DNA from: a virus
Virus record (IMG/VR): IMGVR_UViG_3300037042_001813
Location: 1 to 30,804 of that record
Length of the DNA: 30,804 nucleotides
Direction: 5' to 3' (one strand)
The notes below the pieces were generated by a model, which was not told the DNA's origin, searched no databases, and worked only from the letters and a program-made list of their open reading frames with translations. Positions 7,726-14,267 of this stretch are shown here, piece after piece. Within the stretch, counting starts at the first letter, position 1; every line of letters starts with the position of its first letter. Both the position numbers and the translations under genes were made by a program.

Positions 7726-7839
7726 ATGACCATCCCCAAATGTAACAAGAACAAGAAGGCGGAGAGGGATAAGGTCGCTCCGCCTAAAAAGAAAGGGGGA
7801 ACCGCTCCCTGTAAACCGAAAGGTACGGATAGGAGGTAA
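7726..7839 (+). CDS. Lys-rich 37 aa basic peptide
   Basis: A 37 aa ORF starting 2 nt after the previous stop. It is very basic (KCNKNKKAERDKVAPPKKKG and KPKGTDRR) with two Cys. Its terminal Arg-Arg-stop is encoded by AGGAGGTAA, which is the ribosome binding site of the next gene, so translation of this peptide would run straight into the next start. It may be a real nucleic acid-binding peptide or a coupling leader. Confidence 0.45.
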   Translation: MTIPKCNKNKKAERDKVAPPKKKGGTAPCKPKGTDRR

Positions 7840-7841
7840 CA

Positions 7842-8606
7842 ATGCCTGTAACCAACGTTAAAACTAAATGGTCAACTGGCAAACTAATCTTTGAGCAGGT
7901 ACGCGACAGCAACGGCCAAATTCAGGTAGGCCGATGGCCGGAGTGCGGCACCGCTCCCACGTTAAACGGCTTTGAACTCGGCACGCGCGTCACCCTCGCG
8001 GGCGTAAGCACCCGCAGGACCCGCGCCTTTGTAGTCGGCGCAAATGACGGCGGGCACGACCCGACAGACCGCATCGAATCATCCTGCCACACGTTTACTC
8101 AGTCAGTGGACTGGTCAACCGGCTGGTCGGCAACAGCACTTGAAGGCGTATTCTATGGCGGGTATGACCTGATCGCCACCGAAGATAACATGAACATCTC
8201 CGGCGCGGGCGGCTGGATATACCTCAATGACGAAATGGGCGGCGCTGCGGCTCCCGTAGTCGGCGGGTCATCTGGCAAAAACGTATTCGTCTGCGGCCTG
8301 GAATCATGGGTAGCACTACCCGCTGATGCAGTCATCAACGCGACTGGCTACGTTTGCGGCCTGAAACTATCCAACAACTTCGTATCAGGCGCGACCACCA
8401 CTGGCCTACTGGCTGCCATCTATGCTGAGACTGTTGACGCAATCGGTTATGATGTCGTTTACGGCTCTAACACGATGGGCAACGGCTTTGTGGCCTCGAC
8501 TACCGCTATGGGCACTGCTAATACCTTCGCGGCCATGATCGTCAGCATAGCCGGACAACTCGGTTATATTCCTGTGTTCTTTGACAAGGAATGGTCAGCC
8601 TCATAG
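7842..8606 (+). CDS. Putative virion structural protein, unknown family
   Basis: A 254 aa beta-rich protein starting 2 nt after the AGGAGGTAA coupler. It is Gly/Ala/Thr-rich with many Trp/Tyr (VDWSTGWSATALEGVFYGGY), no TM segment and no recognised catalytic motif. The position between capsid and connector genes, the high-quality ribosome binding site and the capsid-like codon use suggest an abundant head-associated protein, such as a second decoration protein or head fibre. The family is not recognised. Confidence 0.65.
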   Translation: MPVTNVKTKWSTGKLIFEQVRDSNGQIQVGRWPECGTAPTLNGFELGTRVTLAGVSTRRTRAFVVGANDGGHDPTDRIESSCHTFTQSVDWSTGWSATALEGVFYGGYDLIATEDNMNISGAGGWIYLNDEMGGAAAPVVGGSSGKNVFVCGLESWVALPADAVINATGYVCGLKLSNNFVSGATTTGLLAAIYAETVDAIGYDVVYGSNTMGNGFVASTTAMGTANTFAAMIVSIAGQLGYIPVFFDKEWSAS

Positions 8607-8616
8607 GAGGTGCTAA

Positions 8617-8784
8617 ATGGCGCTCTACGAAATTAAACTCAGGATAAACCCAAGCACATCGGTTACGCTTTACAAGGATAAAAACAATATCAAAGCTGCC
8701 TATGACTTCGCAATAGAGCAGGGCATTGAGATATTCGGCAGGGCTCCTGATGGCGTAAGTGTGACTGAACCAAAACCTGCGTAA
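8617..8784 (+). CDS. Small protein of unknown function (55 aa)
   Basis: A 55 aa ORF with AGGAGG (8605-8610) before ATG 8617. Sequence MALYEIKLRINPSTSVTLYK then a helical acidic middle (AAYDFAIEQGIEIFG) and a PKPA end. It looks like a compact beta-alpha mini-domain. Small proteins at this position often are head accessory factors, but no family is recognised. Confidence 0.6.
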   Translation: MALYEIKLRINPSTSVTLYKDKNNIKAAYDFAIEQGIEIFGRAPDGVSVTEPKPA

Positions 8785-8794
8785 CCAATAGCTT

Positions 8795-8826
8795 TGGCGG
8801 CTGTGCTTAACAACCGCCATATTTTA
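8795..8826 (+). terminator. Candidate intrinsic terminator at the end of the head gene block
   Basis: TGGCGG (8795-8800) pairs with CCGCCA (8814-8819), with TGT/ACA extending the stem across one mismatch. The sequence TATTTTAAT follows. It sits in the 53-nt gap between two genes. The T-run is short, so partial termination is the fair reading. Confidence 0.45.
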
Positions 8827-8837
8827 ATAGGAGCGAT

Positions 8838-9149
8838 ATGATTTTATCAGTATTCGACCGGCTCATTCTCCTGAATATCATGCCCAAAGAAGGCGATATC
8901 ACGACCTTAAAAATCATCCGCAAGTTAAAAGACGACCTGTCATTCAGTGAAGAGGAGCATACGGCGCTTCAATTCAAGAACGAAGATGGGCAGATAATGT
9001 GGAAAGAGGATGCCGACATTCAAAAGGAAATCGAGATAGGCGAAAAGGCCAGCGACATAATCGCCGATGCACTCAAGTCATTAAACAAGGCAAAGAAATT
9101 GACTGAATCACACATCCCGCTATACGAGCGATTCATAGGAGGACAATAA
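8838..9149 (+). CDS. Helical acidic protein, unknown function
   Basis: A 103 aa protein with AGGAGC before ATG 8838. MILSVFDRLILLNIMPKEGDITTL starts a fully helical, charged protein; the middle includes LSFSEEEHTALQF and the end KLTESHIPLYERFIGG. The layout (interaction helix, then helical bundle) is that of small phage proteins of many siphophages often labelled only as hypothetical. It ends in TAATG coupled to the next gene. Confidence 0.65.
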   Translation: MILSVFDRLILLNIMPKEGDITTLKIIRKLKDDLSFSEEEHTALQFKNEDGQIMWKEDADIQKEIEIGEKASDIIADALKSLNKAKKLTESHIPLYERFIGGQ

Positions 9150-9262
9150 TGGCAAAAGAAAAGAAGGTCAAGAAGGCTGAAGAGGAAGAGACCACCGAGG
9201 AAGTCATCGTTGAAAGACGAGAGGAGACCGTCGAGGAAAAGAATGAACGGTTAGGAGGCTAA
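9149..9262 (+). CDS. Highly charged Glu/Lys-rich 37 aa peptide
   Basis: A 37 aa ORF in a TAATG overlap. It starts MAKEKKVKKAEEEETTEE and goes on with alternating Glu/Arg; a single charged helix is likely. The last codons (TTAGGAGGCTAA) double as the ribosome binding site of the next gene. It may be a genuine small protein or a translational coupler. Confidence 0.5.
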   Translation: MAKEKKVKKAEEEETTEEVIVERREETVEEKNERLGG

Positions 9263-9264
9263 CC

Positions 9265-9720
9265 ATGACTGTATACAATGAAGCTAAACTCATAGAACAC
9301 TGCATCGAAAAGACAGACGGCTCGTGTGGAATCGGTGACGACAACCTGTTTACTGTCTCCGGCGGGCCAATACGGGTAACAGGCTTTTACGGGGTTGTTG
9401 CCACTATCATAGGTAACACAAGCGCAACTGTCACTATCCAACACGCCTGCACAGACCCGGCGGCTGATATTGCCCTGTCAACCGCGGTGAGGATTGATAC
9501 CGATGCAGTCGGCACGTTCTATTACATCGACAGTACAGCACTGGGTGTATTCACCCCGGTAACAGCAGGTTCATTTATACAGTCGACGACCATGCTGCCC
9601 TGGATACTCACGCCTGGTTATCTTCAGGCAACATTCAGCGCGGCTAATACTGGGAAGATTAGATGGTTCCTGGTGTATCAGCCGTTGTCGGCTTTAAGTA
9701 TTGTTGTGGCGAGCGCGTAA
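9265..9720 (+). CDS. Beta-rich putative structural protein
   Basis: A 151 aa Thr/Ala/Val-rich protein with AGGAGG before ATG 9265. Alternating strands (TGFYGVVATIIGNTSATVTI) suggest a beta-sandwich. No TM or signal peptide. The style resembles the 158 aa protein after the capsid gene, and both may be head decoration or collar proteins. This is an inference from composition and position. Confidence 0.6.
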   Translation: MTVYNEAKLIEHCIEKTDGSCGIGDDNLFTVSGGPIRVTGFYGVVATIIGNTSATVTIQHACTDPAADIALSTAVRIDTDAVGTFYYIDSTALGVFTPVTAGSFIQSTTMLPWILTPGYLQATFSAANTGKIRWFLVYQPLSALSIVVASA

Positions 9721-9885
9721 ATGGGCTTTGAAACTCTGAAAAACATCCTCGACTTTAATAAAGCGCAACCGAGTATCAATGAACAATGCCTCGCTAACAA
9801 CGAGTGCCCGGACTGCGCATGGCCATTGAAAGTAAACTCAGCGGGCGAGAAAGCCTGCCCGATCTGTGAGAAGGTGTTTAGATGA
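9721..9885 (+). CDS. Zinc-ribbon small protein
   Basis: A 54 aa ORF directly abutting the previous stop. After a helical N terminus it has CPDC near residue 29 and CPIC near residue 46, a four-Cys zinc ribbon. Its stop overlaps the connector gene start (ATGA at 9882-9885). This is one of five CxxC mini-proteins scattered through the window. The function is unknown; related layouts occur in phage genomes beside connector genes. Confidence 0.6.
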   Translation: MGFETLKNILDFNKAQPSINEQCLANNECPDCAWPLKVNSAGEKACPICEKVFR

Positions 9886-10688
9886 ATTGCTACGCTTCGA
9901 TTGCCGATCTTAAAAGCGCACTTGCCATCACGTCCACCACTGACGATACCGTCATGCGGAAGATTATCGACTCGGCCAGCCGGATGATTGACAAATATTG
10001 TGGCCGGTCTTTCGCTGTTAAAAGCGAGACCCGCTACTTCGACGCGGCTCCCTCGCGCCTATGGATCGACGACCTACTCGCAGTGACCACGTTAAAGACC
10101 GACGAGGACAGCGACCTGGACTATGACAACACCTATGCAACGACCGACTATATCCTTTACCCGTTGAACACTTACCCTAAGATTTACATTGAGACAAGCG
10201 ACGATTCTGATTATTCAGGATTCGGTGCGGGTAAAAAGTCTGTGCAAATCGTGGGCACATGGGGATATGGTGACGGCATCTCGGCCACGCCTTACCTGAT
10301 AGACACCACCACCAATGAGGCCCTCGACGCTTCCGAGGTGGCTGTCGATGTGACAGCGGCCACCAATCTCTCCGCCGGCCAAACTATCCTGGTGGAAAGC
10401 GAGCAGATGTTCATTGAGAGTATATCGACCACCACCATGACAGTTATCCGTGGCGTAAACGGCACCACAGCGGCCACGCATGACACCGCTAAACCTTTAT
10501 ATATATATCAGTATCCGTTAGACGTGTGGTCGGCCTGCCTGGCCCTGTCCTCGGCTGTTTATCAGAATCGCAACAAAGCCGGGATATCGAGCGAGCGCCT
10601 GGGGGATTACTCTTATTCGCTGGATAAATCACAGGCCAGCACAATCTGTAACGATTACCTCAAAGATTATCGGATTATAAGAGCATGA
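9882..10688 (+). CDS. Head-tail connector (gp6-like) with an inserted domain
   Basis: A 268 aa protein. The N-terminal ~60 residues (YASIADLKSALAITSTTDDT then IIDSASRMIDKYCGRSF) are a clear match in style to the HK97 gp6 family of head-tail connector proteins that form a ring under the portal. The C-terminal part (PLDVWSACLALSSAVYQNRN ... YLKDYRIIRA) is the usual closing helix pair. Between them, residues about 145-205 hold an extra Thr-rich beta segment with ILVESEQMFIES and TVIRGVNGTTAATHDT, not expected in a compact connector. It overlaps both neighbours by 4 nt. Confidence 0.8.
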   Translation: MNCYASIADLKSALAITSTTDDTVMRKIIDSASRMIDKYCGRSFAVKSETRYFDAAPSRLWIDDLLAVTTLKTDEDSDLDYDNTYATTDYILYPLNTYPKIYIETSDDSDYSGFGAGKKSVQIVGTWGYGDGISATPYLIDTTTNEALDASEVAVDVTAATNLSAGQTILVESEQMFIESISTTTMTVIRGVNGTTAATHDTAKPLYIYQYPLDVWSACLALSSAVYQNRNKAGISSERLGDYSYSLDKSQASTICNDYLKDYRIIRA

Positions 10689-11014
10689 GCTTCACATCTT
10701 TATTAAAGGACTCGTTTGTCCCTTATACATTGGCCGTAACCGATGACGGCGTGGGTGGTCCTGCACAGACATGGACAGCCGGCACAGCCTTCCAGGGGCG
10801 GCTGTCTATTATGGGGGCCAATGAGAGGCTTGCCGCCGACAAAGTAACCGTGTATGCAACTCACAGGCTTTACTGTGACGCATCAGTGTCTTTGACTGAG
10901 CAGGGCAAAATAACCTTCGATGGCCGCACGTTCCAAATCAAAACCATCCAAAAGCCGTCCGAATTGGCTTCGGGAATCGGGCATTTGGAAGTGGATTTAT
11001 TGGAGACTAAATAA
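10685..11014 (+). CDS. Head-tail adaptor/stopper protein (SPP1 gp16-like)
   Basis: A 109 aa small beta-barrel type protein with the family order: an N-terminal polar helix, AGTAFQGRLSIMGANERLAA, VYATHRLYCD and FDGRTFQIKTIQKP. This matches the phage head-tail joining family that closes the connector after packaging and docks the tail. It sits exactly between the gp6-like connector and the gp10-like protein, as in HK97- and SPP1-type modules, and starts in an ATGA overlap. Confidence 0.8.
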   Translation: MSFTSLLKDSFVPYTLAVTDDGVGGPAQTWTAGTAFQGRLSIMGANERLAADKVTVYATHRLYCDASVSLTEQGKITFDGRTFQIKTIQKPSELASGIGHLEVDLLETK

Positions 11015-11455
11015 ATGGCTGGATCAACAGTCAATTATAAAGGTATATCTGTAAAATTGGTGTGGTATGGCGATGAACGCGAAAAGGAAATCGCACTTGC
11101 AACTGGCAAAGGCATGATCAAATGTGGCCTCGCCATTGAGCGTGACGCTAAACGTATGTGCCCTGTGGATACAGGCAGGCTAAAGTCGTCTATCTCAACC
11201 AACTGGTCAAAGAGCGGAATGGTTTATGGCAAGGTTGAAAACAAAGCATTTGATGCTGACGGGGTGTCAATGCCTGTAGGTGAAGGCTTCTCTGTTAAGG
11301 TAGGCACACGGGTTGAGTATGCCGAATATCTCGAACATGGAACCTTCCGTATGGGAGGCGCACAACCATTCTTATTCCCCGCTTATGAATACAACAAAAG
11401 CAGACTACCTGAATATATCAAAGGCGAAAAGCCTGGCAAGATGGGGTTAGCATGA
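11015..11455 (+). CDS. HK97 gp10-like neck/tail completion protein
   Basis: A 146 aa protein with the family hallmark RDAKRMCPVDTGRLKSSIST near residue 45. It later has VGTRVEYAEYLEHGTFRMGG with a final PFLFPAYE. These proteins act at the head-tail interface or in tail completion. The gene starts directly after the adaptor stop and its end overlaps the tail terminator gene by 4 nt. Confidence 0.88.
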   Translation: MAGSTVNYKGISVKLVWYGDEREKEIALATGKGMIKCGLAIERDAKRMCPVDTGRLKSSISTNWSKSGMVYGKVENKAFDADGVSMPVGEGFSVKVGTRVEYAEYLEHGTFRMGGAQPFLFPAYEYNKSRLPEYIKGEKPGKMGLA

Positions 11456-12021
11456 TATCAGCCTTCACAACAGCCTTCCGGAATAAACTAATGCTATGGC
11501 CTACGACCTGGGCGGCCGGCACCGCGTATTCACTGGGCGCGATAATGAAGCCGACAACCTATGCCAACCACTGCTATGTCTGCACAACGGCCGGCACCTC
11601 GGCAGCGGTTACAGAGCCTTCATGGGGAACCACTGACGGCGGCACCACGGCGGACGGCGCCGGGACTTTGGTGTGGACATGCTACGATAAGAAAACCTAC
11701 AACACCACGGCGCCGCAGACAGCGACATTACCTTATGTGGTATTCGGGCTGCTAACAGACGTCCCGATGGGGACGTTTGAAAACCCGGCCATCATCGAGG
11801 ACATGACTTTTTATGTGAATGTATTTAGCTCGACATCTATCGCTCACGTTATGACATTAGTGGGACTGGTTAATACTGCCCTGCAGAATGTTGCTTTATC
11901 GATCACAGGCTATACGGCCATGAAGTGTGTTAGAGAATATGTCGGGAGCGTTATTATCGATGACCCTGATAAACCTGTCTATCAGATACCGATGAGATTC
12001 AGGGTGCAAGGGAGTTTGTAA
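11452..12021 (+). CDS. Tail terminator-like protein with inserted carbohydrate-binding-like domain
   Basis: A 189 aa protein in the tail terminator slot. The N terminus (MISAFTTAFRNKLMLWP) and the part from about residue 85 (TATLPYVVFGLLTDVPMG ... YQIPMRFRVQGSL) fit the fold of terminators that stop tube growth. Residues about 19-80 look like a small CBM5/12-type insertion: WAAGTAYSLGAIMKP, YVCTTAGTSAAVTEPSWG and TLVWTCY, with spaced aromatics. Such modules occur in many phage structural proteins and may bind glycans. Assignment is from position and fold pattern. Confidence 0.7.
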   Translation: MISAFTTAFRNKLMLWPTTWAAGTAYSLGAIMKPTTYANHCYVCTTAGTSAAVTEPSWGTTDGGTTADGAGTLVWTCYDKKTYNTTAPQTATLPYVVFGLLTDVPMGTFENPAIIEDMTFYVNVFSSTSIAHVMTLVGLVNTALQNVALSITGYTAMKCVREYVGSVIIDDPDKPVYQIPMRFRVQGSL

Positions 12022-12227
12022 TGATTAAAAAAGCAAAGAATACCGCGATATTAAACGACGATATTAAACCAGTGCATAAGGCACAGGTTCTTGAAATACC
12101 GAATAGCGATTACATAAATTCGGGATGCACAAAGTTAAACATCGAGGAACTTGGAAAATATAACCTGAAATCTATCACGATAATTAAGGGACGCAATACC
12201 GTGGTGGAAATCATCAAGGAGGCATAA
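12021..12227 (+). CDS. Small tail-module protein of unknown function (68 aa)
   Basis: A 68 aa protein starting in TAATG. Sequence of mixed alpha/beta type with basic start MIKKAKNTAILNDDIKPVHK and closing YNLKSITIIKGRNTVVEIIK. It lies between terminator and tail tube genes, and a good AAGGAGG for the next gene is within its end. No family is recognised. Confidence 0.6.
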   Translation: MIKKAKNTAILNDDIKPVHKAQVLEIPNSDYINSGCTKLNIEELGKYNLKSITIIKGRNTVVEIIKEA

Positions 12228-12228
12228 T

Positions 12229-12591
12229 ATGAGCCACGTCGCAGGTAAAACAGGCCAGGTCGACACCGGCTCCGCGGTCAGCGGAATCAAATCATGGACA
12301 CTCGATTACAACGTGGATATGTTAGAGACGACCGACTTCGCCGATGCGGGAGTCAAGACATTCCTGGCCGGATGCTCTGGCTGGTCGGGAACTTTTGAAG
12401 GCTATAAGGATGGCGTGCCCCAGGCAATCGGGTCGTCAATCACACTGAAACTTTACGAGGTTGCGGCAGGCGCATACTGGACAGGGGCGGCATTTATTAC
12501 AGGTGTCAGCGCTACTACTGCCAGCGACGGTATAGCTTCATATTCATACACATTCCAGGGCACCTCTACATTAACCGTTCCTATCGCGTAA
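12229..12591 (+). CDS. Tail tube protein, short paralogue
   Basis: A 120 aa protein of the small major tail protein type: N-terminal MSHVAGKTG, then SWTLDYNVDMLETTDF, SGWSGTFEGYKDGVP and a closing ASYSYTFQGTSTLTVP strand. It forms hexameric rings stacked as the tail tube around the tape measure. The next gene is a clear paralogue with an insertion, so this shorter form is probably the basic tube subunit. ATG 12229 follows AAGGAGG. Confidence 0.8.
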   Translation: MSHVAGKTGQVDTGSAVSGIKSWTLDYNVDMLETTDFADAGVKTFLAGCSGWSGTFEGYKDGVPQAIGSSITLKLYEVAAGAYWTGAAFITGVSATTASDGIASYSYTFQGTSTLTVPIA

Positions 12592-12602
12592 GGGGGTGAA
12601 AT

Positions 12603-13397
12603 ATGAGCCATGTAGCAGGTAAAACAGGAGCCGTGTACACCGGCGCAACCGTAATTGAAGATTGTGAGGATGTGTGGGTCCAGGGCACAGCGGCGACTAC
12701 GGTCAGCACTACCACAGGCAAAGTAGGAACTAACTGCGTCAGGGGCACGACCGTGTCCCTTGGCGGCACAACCTTGATGATGTATGAGGATATCTCGTCA
12801 AAGGATATTTCGTCTTATGAAGCGATTTATTGCTGGTTAAGGTCAAGCCTAACCATCGCCGCCGGGGATTTGCGGCTGCTGATTGACGAAGGCACAGGGG
12901 CTTCGGCGGCGGAAGAGAACCTTCAGATACCGATACTCACAGCGAATACCTGGCAGCGCGTCCTGTTGCCCATGACCACGCCTTCGGCGCTGAACGCTGT
13001 CCAGTCGGTCGGCATTTATCAACAGACTGACCTGGCCGACGGGACGTTTGACATTGACGACGTGGAAGCCGTGGCGGAGGTGGACGGTATCAAGTCATGG
13101 ACTTTGGATTACAACGTAGACATGCTCGAAACTACGGACTTCGGGTCAGCTGGGGTGAAGGAATTTATCGCTGCCGGATCTGGGTGGTCCGGAACCTTTG
13201 AAGGACTGAAAGACGGTGTGCCGTTGGGTATAGGCTCCTCGGTTATCCTCGCCCTTGGGGAAGCGCAAACACCCGGCCAGCATTGGCTTGGGGATGCTTT
13301 TATCACTGGTGTAAGCGCCAATGTAGCGCATGACGGCGCCGTATCCTATTCGTATACATTCCAGGGATCTGGTGCCCTTCAAGTGCCGGTAGCGTGA
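12603..13397 (+). CDS. Tail tube protein, long paralogue with inserted beta-sandwich-like domain
   Basis: A 264 aa paralogue of the preceding gene. Residues 1-14 repeat MSHVAGKTG, and residues about 162-264 repeat the remaining tube domain (SWTLDYNVDMLETTDF is identical in both). Between them lies an extra domain of about 145 residues, starting EDCEDVWVQG and closing YQQTDLADGTFDIDDVEAV, which looks like a jelly-roll carbohydrate-binding module. It would project from the tail surface if built into the tube. Whether it mixes with the short form or replaces it in a section of the tail is unknown. Confidence 0.8.
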   Translation: MSHVAGKTGAVYTGATVIEDCEDVWVQGTAATTVSTTTGKVGTNCVRGTTVSLGGTTLMMYEDISSKDISSYEAIYCWLRSSLTIAAGDLRLLIDEGTGASAAEENLQIPILTANTWQRVLLPMTTPSALNAVQSVGIYQQTDLADGTFDIDDVEAVAEVDGIKSWTLDYNVDMLETTDFGSAGVKEFIAAGSGWSGTFEGLKDGVPLGIGSSVILALGEAQTPGQHWLGDAFITGVSANVAHDGAVSYSYTFQGSGALQVPVA

Positions 13398-13666
13398 CCG
13401 GCCAGCTCGGAACCTTAATATGCGGGGAGCAGATAGGCGGATTCTATGACTGGGAGATCACGTTATCTTTAATCAGGATGAATGGCCCGGACGGGCATAT
13501 ATACAAAACCCAACAGATCAAAGCCACTGCCCGGAGGTTTTTTTACTTCACCGAGCCATCGGGTGAAATAATCGCCAATTACTATCAGTTAATCAAAGGC
13601 AAACTGGTACTGATGGCCAGCCACAAAGTGAGTATTTCTAAGCAGGAGATGATATGGATGAATTGA
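13394..13666 (+). CDS. Tail-module protein of unknown function (90 aa)
   Basis: A 90 aa protein with GTG start inside a GTGA overlap with the tail tube paralogue; no closer ATG fits the conserved-looking N terminus MTGQLGTLICGEQIGGFYDW. The order of strands (GGFYDWEITLSLIRM, FFYFTEPSGEIIANYYQL, GKLVLMASHKV) suggests a beta-sandwich similar in plan to tail tube proteins. A small tail accessory protein is inferred from place. Its 3' end overlaps the next gene by 13 nt. Confidence 0.65.
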   Translation: MTGQLGTLICGEQIGGFYDWEITLSLIRMNGPDGHIYKTQQIKATARRFFYFTEPSGEIIANYYQLIKGKLVLMASHKVSISKQEMIWMN

Positions 13667-13956
13667 TTGTCTACCTGTGCCTTGTCTGCCACTGGACGTT
13701 TGAATACTCCTGTAAATTCGTGAGGGAGACCAACGTCAAGAAACTGAACGCCTTTGTAGAGGAACTTCAATACCAGAAGGCCGTCGAGGATTACCGGCAG
13801 GCTGCTAATTTCGCGGTCATTGTGGCAACCCTGGCCTCGTCAAAGCAACGTAAGTATAAGGTACAGGATATCATCGGGCAGCCGCCCGCGCGTAAAGTCG
13901 AACCATCCGAACTCAAACAGGCCGCTGATAAAGCGGGTATTAAACTGGAGGCATAA
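13654..13956 (+). CDS. Putative tail assembly chaperone (first of pair)
   Basis: A 100 aa mostly helical protein between tail tube and tape measure genes, where siphophages place their tail assembly chaperones. The first 30 residues are Cys/aromatic-rich (VYLCLVCHWTFEYSC), then charged helices and a Pro-linked basic end (GQPPARKVEPSELKQAADK). ATG 13654 follows AGGAGA and overlaps the previous gene. I see no obvious lambda-type G-GT slippery site; the next gene is read from its own TAATG start. The role is inferred from position. Confidence 0.6.
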   Translation: MDELIVYLCLVCHWTFEYSCKFVRETNVKKLNAFVEELQYQKAVEDYRQAANFAVIVATLASSKQRKYKVQDIIGQPPARKVEPSELKQAADKAGIKLEA

Positions 13957-14267
13957 TGGACGTTCTCACATCGAAAGATAAAAAGTATCTCGTCAAGATT
14001 GAAGGCAAGGAATACGAGCTCGCGCCGGTTAATTGGAACGTCCTGTCGGGGATTGAAGAGGAACTCCATAGTAGTGTATTCGAGATAATCCCGCTTCTAA
14101 AGAAGTCTATCTATTCCTCTACTCTCACTTTAGTCTGGATATTCCTGCGGGATAAATACCCTGGGTTGACCAAAGAGGAGATCGGAAAGGTCACTGACCA
14201 CAAAGAAATCATGGTTATTAAATCGGCTATTGTGGATATTTTGGTGGACTATTATGGAGCCAAGTAA
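13956..14267 (+). CDS. Putative tail assembly chaperone (second of pair)
   Basis: A 103 aa helical protein with an N-terminal beta hairpin (KYLVKIEGKEYELAPVNWNV), then EEELHSSVFEIIPLLKKSIY and IVDILVDYYGAK. The Asp-Val-Leu-rich fold plan resembles phage tail assembly chaperone families that load the tape measure. It is joined by TAATG overlaps to the preceding gene and to the tape measure gene. Confidence 0.65.
   Translation: MDVLTSKDKKYLVKIEGKEYELAPVNWNVLSGIEEELHSSVFEIIPLLKKSIYSSTLTLVWIFLRDKYPGLTKEEIGKVTDHKEIMVIKSAIVDILVDYYGAK

Noticed and set aside
13654-14267. Lambda G/GT-type programmed frameshift between the two chaperone-like genes
   Set aside because: No convincing slippery heptamer near the end of either gene, and the second has its own TAATG start.
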